Made by a program: the position numbers and the translations under genes
Notes under the pieces: generated by a model
The model's input: the letters and a program-made list of their open reading frames with translations, nothing else
What the model was told of the DNA's origin: nothing
The model's database searches: none
Shown here: piece by piece, positions 1-5,687 of the stretch
Layout: each line of letters opens with the position of its first letter
How positions within the stretch are numbered: the stretch's first letter is position 1
NCBI GenBank assembly: GCA_050115935.1
Contig: JASFPO010000106.1
Span: forward strand, 1 to 7,078
Origin: GCA-020344715 sp050115935
Lineage (GTDB): Archaea > Thermoproteota > Bathyarchaeia > Bathyarchaeales > Bathyarchaeaceae
Direction of reading: 5' to 3'
Length of the DNA stretch: 7,078 nucleotides

Positions 1-89
1 AATTTAAAGGCGAAGTCATCGGTGGACTTTCAGCAATTCTATTCGAGGTAGTCATCGGAGCATATCTATTATTTTCTTCATTTATCTAA
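1..89 (+). CDS. C-terminal fragment of an integral membrane protein (unidentified)
   Basis: An open frame enters from the left edge (first complete codon at position 3) and ends with TAA at 87-89, giving 28 residues. The tail contains GGLSAILFEVVIGAYLLF, a glycine-spaced hydrophobic run long enough for one transmembrane helix, ending in SSFI. Seen directly: the open frame, the hydrophobicity and the stop. Inferred: it is the last membrane helix of a polytopic protein whose body lies outside the window. Too little remains to name a family. The gene converges on the small minus-strand gene ending at 196, so it is not part of the pilus-like operon. It could be a chance open frame, but the uninterrupted membrane-like composition argues against that. 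Confidence 0.5.
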   Translation, partial: FKGEVIGGLSAILFEVVIGAYLLFSSFI

Positions 90-195
90 AAATGAATGAT
101 TATAAATGAAAATGAAAGTTGGGTTTGGGCTAACATTTTTAGATCTGCTAATGGCTAACGTCAATCGCTAATAATTCTGCACGCTCGAAAAGGAT

Positions 196-522
196 TCATC
201 TTATTCTCTTGCGTCTTATCTCAAAGATCACAGTTCCGCCAAGAGTGAATGGTGGTCCAGGGTCAAGACACTGAATATAGCCAACGTCACCTTCTCTTTG
301 GGCAAGTCCGAGTTCTTTGAAGCCAACGCCGTGACTTAGAGCGGTAGTCATCGACAGCATAGAACCTAACGCGTGAACGCAGAGAGCATCTGTTTCTTTA
401 GGAATTATGTGAGGTGATTCGATGACAATCTTCTCCCCAACTTTGAAAACGGGACATTTCCCTCGAACCTCTTTAGCAGTTAGAATAAGACGGTAGGCTT
501 CGACCATACGCATAGTCTCCAC
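196..522 (-). CDS. TIGR04076 family small cysteine-containing protein
   Basis: A 108-residue soluble protein with the conserved blocks I associate with TIGR04076: GKCPVFKVGEK (residues 21-31), ETDALCVHAL (43-52), an HGV turn followed by ELGLA (64-74), and YIQCLDPGPPFTLGG with VIFEIRR at the end (82-104). Three cysteines (C23, C48, C85) sit in these blocks, together with H50 and H64, so metal binding or redox chemistry is possible. The biochemical role of the family is unknown to me, and none is assigned here. No signal peptide or membrane segment is present. The start is GTG at 520-522, because AAGGAGG lies five bases upstream. The in-frame ATGs at residues 4 and 6 would be too far from it. 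The length is close to the usual family size of about 85-105 residues. The gene is divergent from protein A and convergent with the fragment at the left edge. Nothing links it functionally to the filament operon. Confidence 0.85.
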   Translation of the reverse strand: METMRMVEAYRLILTAKEVRGKCPVFKVGEKIVIESPHIIPKETDALCVHALGSMLSMTTALSHGVGFKELGLAQREGDVGYIQCLDPGPPFTLGGTVIFEIRRKRIR

Positions 523-527
523 TCAAT

Positions 528-534
528 CCTCCTT
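528..534 (-). promoter_or_regulatory. Ribosome binding site for the TIGR04076 gene
   Basis: The minus strand reads AAGGAGG, a strong match to the archaeal Shine-Dalgarno consensus, followed by ATTGA and then GTG. The five-base spacing fixes the start on the GTG at 522 rather than on the ATGs nine or fifteen bases further in. Confidence 0.8.
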
Positions 535-608
535 CTTGGCTTCTTATCTTTTTTTTGTATATCTGTTCAACTTGACAGGAAAAATGTTTATTAAATATTG
601 CGAGTTAA

Positions 609-616
609 TATATAAA
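609..616. promoter_or_regulatory. Candidate TATA box in the divergent spacer
   Basis: The spacer between the two divergent genes is AT-rich and contains TATATAAA on the plus strand, which is TTTATATA on the minus strand. It therefore matches the archaeal TATA consensus TTTAWATA in the minus orientation. On the plus strand it would place a transcript start near 635-640, leaving a leader of about 50 bases before 688. On the minus strand a start would fall near 585, about 60 bases before the GTG at 522. The element is nearly symmetric and no clear BRE separates the two directions. Other AT-rich candidates exist, such as 587-597 for the minus gene and 681-688 for a leaderless ATG at 712. Confidence 0.35.
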
Positions 617-676
617 TCAGTAAGCACCAGATAAAGAACACGAGTGCGCCCATCAGAATTGTATACGAAATTAAGT

Positions 677-681
677 GAGGG
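677..681 (+). promoter_or_regulatory. Ribosome binding site supporting a CTG start for protein A
   Basis: GAGGG at 677-681 is the only Shine-Dalgarno-like motif at good distance from any in-frame start candidate. It lies six bases before CTG at 688-690. The ATG at 712 has only GGAG (694-697) fourteen bases upstream, too far for efficient pairing. An in-frame TGA at 676-678 overlaps the motif, so translation cannot begin further upstream in this frame. Confidence 0.45.
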
Positions 682-687
682 ATAAAA

Positions 688-1857
688 CTGGTCGGAGATT
701 TATACGATCACATGATCGCGCTGATCACAACTGGCATAATCTTCAGTACAGCCATTGTCGTCATTCCCAACTTAACTTATGTCAATCTCCTCTACGTAGA
801 CCAGCAACAACTCAGAAACACCGCGCTTGGCACCATGAAAGCCATGCTGTTGTACACGGGATATCCTGTCGACTGGGGCTCAGCCTACACTTTTACTCCA
901 GATCATGTTGAAAGATTCGGGCTTGCGCTTGCTGGAAGCTCTTCGTTTTATGAGCTAGATCCAGAGAAGGTTCAGAGACTTGTTGCCGGAAACCCCTCAG
1001 GGAGCATCGGCTATGATGACATTCGCACAAAAATGGAGCTTCAAGACTACGGTTTCAACTTCAGAATCATACCTCCATTTAAAGTCACCGTAAATGATGT
1101 AGATTTTGATGGTGAGAGCAATCCACTTACTCTGCAAAACTTGACTGATGGAGTTGATGTCTATGTTACATATAATCATGGAAGTCCAATTCCTAAAGCC
1201 TCGATAAAAGCCACACTGCTCTATGTAGACAAATGGGATGACTTCTTCACAGTAGAGGCGAGCAACTCTACTAACCTGTTGGGAAGATGCACAATAAACC
1301 CAAATATCCAGAGCAACCCCGATGACATCGAGGATTTTGTCATAGTCTTCAAAGTTTCAGTTGCGGAAGTGACAACAATAACTTCATCCTATATGGAAGG
1401 ATTCGAGAATCAACATGTTATGAACACCAGTATAGTTGGCGAAAACATAACGCTGACCATACCAGAAGGCCCTGGTTGGGAGAAGGATTCAGCAGGAGTC
1501 AGGTATGTTGTTAGCATAACGCTTGTCACCGCGGACGAAATTCGTAGCCTATACAACGGAACGAAGAGTGAAGAGGACAAAATCCAGTGGGGTGGGGACA
1601 ACTGGGCTTGGAGCAAAATCTTCAGCGGCATAAAATTCATGGATACGGCCTTCTTGATCTTCAATCTCGATGTTCCCAACCCGAGACGATTAATATATAT
1701 TGTTGGACCACATCCAAATTGGGCAGGATCTCGAGTCGAAGCATTTGGTGACGCAGACGTGACTAGAGCATCCGCAGCCGTAAAAATCTCAAGAACAGTT
1801 CTTATCTCTGGATTGACTTACATTGCAGAGCTAACGCTCTGGAAGGAAACGTCCTAA
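688..1857 (+). CDS. Exported, membrane-anchored pilin-like protein A with beta-rich ectodomain
   Basis: A 389-residue protein if it starts at CTG 688, or 381 from ATG 712. One N-terminal transmembrane helix (about residues 9-27 of the longer form) is followed by a helical stretch and the motif MLLYTGYPVDWG, a pattern common after the helix of large archaeal pilin-like proteins. A long ectodomain without further membrane segments follows. Its middle (YVTYNHGSPIPKASIK onward) looks like an Ig/carboxypeptidase-regulatory beta fold. Six N-glycosylation sequons are present. Protein B of the opposite operon is a paralogue: it shares the WG motif, a segment of the type SS-x-x-YE-[IL]-D-x-x-KV-x-RL, and a C-terminal VxI...Y..E...LW-like strand. 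Ungapped back-alignment from the WG motif puts B's first residue on the CTG codon and matches Asp7 in both, so the longer form is preferred. A one-base error in the AAAA run (684-687) joining it to GTG 675 is an alternative. It is probably a surface or filament-associated component. Exact function is unknown. Confidence 0.75.
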   Translation: MVGDLYDHMIALITTGIIFSTAIVVIPNLTYVNLLYVDQQQLRNTALGTMKAMLLYTGYPVDWGSAYTFTPDHVERFGLALAGSSSFYELDPEKVQRLVAGNPSGSIGYDDIRTKMELQDYGFNFRIIPPFKVTVNDVDFDGESNPLTLQNLTDGVDVYVTYNHGSPIPKASIKATLLYVDKWDDFFTVEASNSTNLLGRCTINPNIQSNPDDIEDFVIVFKVSVAEVTTITSSYMEGFENQHVMNTSIVGENITLTIPEGPGWEKDSAGVRYVVSITLVTADEIRSLYNGTKSEEDKIQWGGDNWAWSKIFSGIKFMDTAFLIFNLDVPNPRRLIYIVGPHPNWAGSRVEAFGDADVTRASAAVKISRTVLISGLTYIAELTLWKETS

Positions 1858-1899
1858 ATCCTGTTTTCATAATCGTCAAAAGGTGTCCGCTGGAAAGGT
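1858..1899. other. Convergent gap between gene A and the filament operon
   Basis: Only 42 bases separate the two stop codons. The plus strand has a TTTT run at 1864-1867 just past the stop of A. The minus strand has a TTTT run (AAAA at 1878-1881 on plus) just past the stop of E. Short U-tracts of this kind can terminate archaeal transcription, but they are too short to call firmly. No stable hairpin is evident. Overlapping 3' ends of the two transcripts are likely. Confidence 0.3.
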
Positions 1900-2661
1900 T
1901 CAGATTTCTGTGCTTGTTGCACTAGCTTGGACATATATCGCTCTTTGATCAAGAACGTGAGTTGATATTTCCACGTCTTGAGCGGGAATGTTGGCAATGA
2001 AGGATGCAAGGTAAGTGCTATTGCCAAGATCTATAATCGTGTAGTTGTTGTTAGCCGTATCTGGAATCACCCAATTATTAAGCTGATCCTTATAGTAGAC
2101 AGTAATCTGCTTGGCGAGAGCTGGCTTTTCATCGTTTAGAACGTTAATGGTAACATTGATCTCCTTGTCATCTCCTTGAGCCTGCCGATAGGTGCTTTCG
2201 ATTAGAAGTGTGGTTGTCACGTTCAAAGAGTAAGACTGATTTAGATTGACCTCCCGACCCAGCAACTTGTAAGCGAGGTTTACACTGACTGAAGAGACCC
2301 CTGAGCCAGTTGTGCCCCAATCTATCCAAATGCCAGATGAGTACGGAGCGGCCTCTCTCAAAGTGTAGTTCAAAACGCTCTTTCCAAACTGATACTGCTC
2401 ATCAATTAGAGATGTCCAGTTCTGAAGATTCCACTCAAGAACACTGCTTGATCCGCCATTAGATATGTTTGCAAGAGAGCCAACTACCACATGTCTTGAG
2501 CCTAATCTAACTGCGAGAACAAAATCGTTCAGAGAGTCAGACTCAACTTCAACCATGATTCTTCCAACATCAAAGATGTAAAGCTCAGCAGATAATAGAA
2601 GAAGAGCCATAATGAAGGCAGCGATCAAAAGAACCTGACCTGAGGTTTCCTTTTCTCTCAT
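1900..2661 (-). CDS. Pilin-like / TadE-like exported protein E
   Basis: A 253-residue protein. After a short charged leader (MREKETSG) comes QVLLIAAFIMALLLLSAELYIF, one long hydrophobic helix immediately following a Gly-Gln junction, as in archaeal pilin-like and TadE-like proteins. There is no glutamate at +5 and the residue before the glycine is serine, so cleavage by a prepilin peptidase is uncertain. The ectodomain carries eight N-glycosylation sequons. It ends in a beta-rich region (about residues 165-253, with KPALAKQITVYYKD and a late RAIYVQASA strand) resembling an Ig-like fold. The start at ATG 2661 is chosen because GAGGTGA at 2667-2673 lies five bases upstream. A GTG at 2670, inside that motif, would add three residues and overlap the preceding stop by four bases. 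E is the last gene of the operon, five bases after D, and is probably a minor subunit or adhesin of the same machine. Confidence 0.75.
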   Translation of the reverse strand: MREKETSGQVLLIAAFIMALLLLSAELYIFDVGRIMVEVESDSLNDFVLAVRLGSRHVVVGSLANISNGGSSSVLEWNLQNWTSLIDEQYQFGKSVLNYTLREAAPYSSGIWIDWGTTGSGVSSVSVNLAYKLLGREVNLNQSYSLNVTTTLLIESTYRQAQGDDKEINVTINVLNDEKPALAKQITVYYKDQLNNWVIPDTANNNYTIIDLGNSTYLASFIANIPAQDVEISTHVLDQRAIYVQASATSTEI

Positions 2662-2666
2662 TCCTC

Positions 2667-2673
2667 TCACCTC
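2667..2673 (-). promoter_or_regulatory. Ribosome binding site of E overlapping the stop codon of D
   Basis: The minus strand reads GAGGTGA, seven bases of the archaeal anti-Shine-Dalgarno match GGAGGTGATC, followed by five bases and ATG (2659-2661). The TGA that ends D (2667-2669) forms the last three bases of the motif, so termination on D and initiation on E are physically coupled. Confidence 0.65.
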
Positions 2674-3089
2674 GTCAACGCCAACTGCAAGCGAAGAATG
2701 AAAAACTGGACGTTTGAGCTCTGGCTTGCACAGATGTATTGCACCGAAACTGTTTCACGACCCAACAGATTGGTGTTCTGAATTACTTCAGAATTTATCA
2801 GGCTTGAGTTTTCATCATAAATTGTTAGGTTAAATGATACACCTATTGGCAGTAAGACATCAAGAGATTGCTTAATGTCTGTCCAGTTTTCTTGTGCAAT
2901 CAGTTTTCCAATCGTGCCATTAACGTCAAGTTTGATCAAAGCTTGCATTCCAAGGCTTGCCAAAGACTTCTGCTTCGTAAGGTTTGGAGAAGACGGAAAA
3001 GCAAGAGTGCCAATTACCAGCGCCGAAAATACAACTGCAATTGCCAGAAAGGCTTCGATTATTCTGATTTGCCCCTTTCTGTTGAGCAT
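2667..3089 (-). CDS. Short type IV pilin-like protein D with class III-like leader
   Basis: A 140-residue protein beginning MLNRKG, then QIRIIEAFLAIAVVFSALVI. This is a short basic leader ending in Lys-Gly, a glutamine at the putative +1, an acidic residue at the start of the hydrophobic helix, and a helix of about 18 residues. It is the arrangement cut by archaeal prepilin peptidases (EppA/PibD type), with the predicted cut after G6. The glutamate falls at +6 rather than the usual +5. The remaining 110 residues form a small ectodomain with five N-glycosylation sequons and a beta-strand-like C terminus (VQFFILRLQLAL). There is one cysteine (in YICASQ). The ATG at 3087-3089 directly follows the TAA of B with no gap, and GGGGAGG (3100-3106) inside the end of B lies ten bases upstream as ribosome site. 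By size and leader it is the best candidate in the window for a repeating filament subunit, though a minor pilin is equally possible. Confidence 0.75.
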   Translation of the reverse strand: MLNRKGQIRIIEAFLAIAVVFSALVIGTLAFPSSPNLTKQKSLASLGMQALIKLDVNGTIGKLIAQENWTDIKQSLDVLLPIGVSFNLTIYDENSSLINSEVIQNTNLLGRETVSVQYICASQSSNVQFFILRLQLALTR

Positions 3090-4157
3090 TTAGTCGGGTC
3101 CTCCCCATTTCGTTACAACTTCATAGAGCGCATGATTTATGGTTACAATTGTGATTTGTGAGACTATTTTTGCCCCAGCGGTGCTTTCGCCGAAATCTGA
3201 GCCTATCTGTAGCGGCAATTGAGGATATGACACCCACTCCGCAAAAGAAGATGACCCATTAAATCCAGTGAGCGCCATAATCATTGGACTTGAATCCAGC
3301 AGACGCGGAATATCATACTCTACAGTTTGCTCTCCTTGAGCGCTTTCTGTTAAGCTGAAATTGTAGTTGAACGTGAAAACCTGAGCCTTCAGAATTTCTG
3401 TGCTAGGATAATTGAAAGTCACATTAAGAACGTGGTTTAACGGGCTGAGGTTTAGGAAAGCTTTGTCGGGAGAGGGATTCGATAAGTTATGGTCGAAAGC
3501 ATGAACGTTGAAGGAAACCATCTGCGGATTGACTTTTGCCTGAGCAAACGCTATCAGAAGAGTTGTACCATTCAACGAGTTTGGAATATTCACAGAAAAC
3601 GAGCCAGTTCCATTAGAAGAAGTAAGAGAAGTCACATGATCCACAAAAGCTTCAACAACAACATAGCTGCTTAGGCTCGCTGAGACGGGCATCCCAGACT
3701 TTTTCGTCTCAACTTCAAACGCGTATACGGTTTCATCCCCTAATGTTTGATTGGAGACCAAGTCAATTGAAAGTTCAAACAATGTTCCTATCTCTATCTG
3801 AAAGGAGACATCCATTATCCCAAATGATTCCCACAACTCACGATAAGTCAATGAATATGTGTTTTCGCTGTTTAAACGTGAAACTTTGTCAATGTCGATT
3901 TCATAGGGCACAGAGGAATTTGCTTTCGCTAGACCTAGACTACTCGGTGTGATCTCTTCCAATTGCCCCCAGTTAGACGGTGTTCCAGTGTCTAGAAGAA
4001 GAAGTGAAGTAAGCTGCTGTAAACGTTCCGCAGCGTTTCTGTGAGACAGATCACGTATATAGGGACTCATAAGCTTAGATGCACCTACCATTGCCGATAA
4101 AACGAGTATAATCATAACTGAACACGCGAAAAAAGTATCAATGGAGGAAGCTGACAA
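3090..4157 (-). CDS. Exported, membrane-anchored pilin-like protein B, paralogue of A
   Basis: A 355-residue protein. The N terminus is uncharged except Asp7, and a transmembrane helix follows (about residues 9-27, FFACSVMIILVLSAMVG). A helical region ends in LLLLDTGTPSNWG, and SSVPYEIDIDKVSRL matches the SSFYELDPEKVQRL segment of protein A. The ectodomain contains an Ig-like stretch (about 150-235, with SGMPVSASLSSYVVVEAFV and SSNGTGSFSVNIP), nine N-glycosylation sequons, and a C-terminal IVTINHALYEVVTKW strand that also matches A. The start is TTG at 4155-4157. The TAG ending the platform gene is in the same frame just upstream, and the next methionine (residue 15) lies inside the helix, so TTG is the only sensible start. 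A weak GGAAGGG motif precedes it. The gene follows the platform gene by 12 bases and abuts D, so it is very likely a component of the machine. There is no Lys-Gly leader, so it may be a membrane-anchored partner rather than a processed pilin. Confidence 0.75.
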   Translation of the reverse strand: MSASSIDTFFACSVMIILVLSAMVGASKLMSPYIRDLSHRNAAERLQQLTSLLLLDTGTPSNWGQLEEITPSSLGLAKANSSVPYEIDIDKVSRLNSENTYSLTYRELWESFGIMDVSFQIEIGTLFELSIDLVSNQTLGDETVYAFEVETKKSGMPVSASLSSYVVVEAFVDHVTSLTSSNGTGSFSVNIPNSLNGTTLLIAFAQAKVNPQMVSFNVHAFDHNLSNPSPDKAFLNLSPLNHVLNVTFNYPSTEILKAQVFTFNYNFSLTESAQGEQTVEYDIPRLLDSSPMIMALTGFNGSSSFAEWVSYPQLPLQIGSDFGESTAGAKIVSQITIVTINHALYEVVTKWGGPD

Positions 4158-4169
4158 CCGAGACCCTTC

Positions 4170-5684
4170 CTATGCGAGACCTAACGTGAATAAGCCAGAC
4201 AAGAAATGCTGAGATAATATGAGTGAAACATAAGCTGTAGCTGCTAACATTGCAGAATATTTGAACCCTGCGGCAAACGAGCCTTCGTTGATCTTGCCTA
4301 CGAAGAAGCCTGACATCCAGCATTGGAAGATTATGCCGATTGAAAAGAGGATTATCTGCTGTTGCATGCTGTCAAAAGATGTCTGAGGAACACCGGGAAG
4401 AGTAATCTGAGTGAGGACATATATTGTTACAGCCACAATTGTTGTTGTGAAAGCTATCAAGATGCTCCAGATAAATGCTAAGACAATGTAAGGCTTAAGC
4501 ATGGACCGCTTATTTACCTCGATATCTCTGTTCTTCTCCGAGTATTCAGCAAGTATCTCTAAAGCGTTGGAAGAACCTCCTCCAATTTCTATGGTTTCAA
4601 CTAAGATGAAAAAGTGAACAAGAACAGGCCAGCTTTGAATCTTTCTTCTTACGTTTGCAAAAATCTTCTTCAATGCAACACCCCATTCTATCTGGCTTCT
4701 AACAAGCTCCAGAAGCCCGGAAAACCTTCCATATCCTCTTCTCTTTGAAGCATGAATGATACTTTTCTCTGGAGATAACCCAATCTTCCTTGCTTCGGTA
4801 ACGTCCCGTAGAAAACTAGGCATGGATTCTTCTGCTGCAAAATTTACAACTGCAACTCTGTGATAAGCAAGAGCTGAAGGTACGGAAACAAGTATTAGGC
4901 ATATTGTAACAATCGCTGGCAACCCAACTGCTTCCATTATAAGTTGCGCTTGAGGCACAAACATGACTAGTAGAAGGAATGCTGAAGCTCCTATAACTGG
5001 AATGAGCGCCTTGAGGTATACAGATATGAGAGAAATAAAGTTGCTTTTGCGTGCTCTGTGAGCGACTACCATAAACAGAACGGAAATTGAGGGCATCAAC
5101 AAGAAAATTAGCACGTACGCGAAAGGATCAGGGCTACTTGGCGTTGAAGCAGCACCTGTCTGTGAAAGTTCGAAGATCGAAGTCGAAGACATCACGACGT
5201 ACAAGATGTAGGTACAAAGAGTTACAATCAACATGACAGCATAGGCCTCAACAAGTGTTCCCAGCTTTTCAATTGACCGTGTGGCAGCTGCGCTCTGAAC
5301 TTCCATAATCGAACGCAACTTAGTTCTCAAAAAACTTACAACACTGCCTCCGCTTCTAACTGACGAAACAAACCCAGCCAAGAAGTCTTGGTACAGTTTT
5401 GAAGTGGTTCCGTCAGCTTTCTTATGCATAACAGTGAGAGGATCGTATCCTAAGACTTCAACTTGACGAACTATATCTTCGGCGTCTTGCTGAATTTCGG
5501 GGAGGAGATGAACATTACGCATCTTTTTCCAACTTTCGTAGAGTGTTACACCGCTTGCTGCCAACGTAGTAAACATCATCACAGCGAAAGGTAGCTCTCG
5601 GTCAATCTCCTCGGATCTTCCTCCAGAGAATAGACTAGATATCCAACTGAAGATTTTGCCTATGCCCGGAGTTTTCAACAACAT
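4170..5684 (-). CDS. Type IV filament/secretion platform protein (T2SSF, ArlJ/TadC-like)
   Basis: A 504-residue polytopic membrane protein, within the usual size of archaeal ArlJ-type platforms. It has two related cytoplasmic T2SSF (GspF) halves. The first starts at RELPFAVMMFTTLAASGVTL (residues 29-48) and runs to about 145. The second starts at ESMPSFLRDVTEARKIGLSP (286-305), runs to about 395 and includes VETIEIGGGSSNALEIL (362-378). Predicted membrane helices lie near 146-167, 187-208, 224-244, 253-275, 397-424, 443-463 and 470-497. Proteins of this family sit in the cytoplasmic membrane, bind the hexameric ATPase and pass subunits into the filament. The ATG at 5684 lies three bases after the ATPase stop, and an AAGGGTGAT motif overlaps that stop. 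The next two codons are TTG, so the true start could be one or two codons later. The immediate pairing with the ATPase is the signature gene order of archaeal type IV pili, archaella and related secretion systems. Confidence 0.93.
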   Translation of the reverse strand: MLLKTPGIGKIFSWISSLFSGGRSEEIDRELPFAVMMFTTLAASGVTLYESWKKMRNVHLLPEIQQDAEDIVRQVEVLGYDPLTVMHKKADGTTSKLYQDFLAGFVSSVRSGGSVVSFLRTKLRSIMEVQSAAATRSIEKLGTLVEAYAVMLIVTLCTYILYVVMSSTSIFELSQTGAASTPSSPDPFAYVLIFLLMPSISVLFMVVAHRARKSNFISLISVYLKALIPVIGASAFLLLVMFVPQAQLIMEAVGLPAIVTICLILVSVPSALAYHRVAVVNFAAEESMPSFLRDVTEARKIGLSPEKSIIHASKRRGYGRFSGLLELVRSQIEWGVALKKIFANVRRKIQSWPVLVHFFILVETIEIGGGSSNALEILAEYSEKNRDIEVNKRSMLKPYIVLAFIWSILIAFTTTIVAVTIYVLTQITLPGVPQTSFDSMQQQIILFSIGIIFQCWMSGFFVGKINEGSFAAGFKYSAMLAATAYVSLILSQHFLSGLFTLGLA

Positions 5685-5687
5685 GCA

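Noticed and set aside
129..172. Four copies of GCTAA within 44 bases of the left intergenic gap
   Set aside because: The copies are five or six bases, irregularly spaced and partly joined by AT-rich sequence. This is too short for a repeat array or an operator claim.
549..556. Run of eight T residues, considered as a terminator
   Set aside because: No plus-strand gene ends upstream of it. On the minus strand it is an A run in the leader of the TIGR04076 gene, so it has no plausible terminator role.
713..727. Inverted repeat TGATC-GCGCT-GATCA overlapping ATG 712
   Set aside because: Five-base arms with a five-base loop can arise by chance. If A starts at 688 it lies within coding sequence, and no second operator-like copy is placed symmetrically in the promoter.
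675..911. A 78-codon frame starting at GTG 675 on the plus strand
   Set aside because: It overlaps protein A in another frame, has histidine/arginine-rich shadow composition and no ribosome site. Only its start codon matters, as a possible frameshifted start of A.
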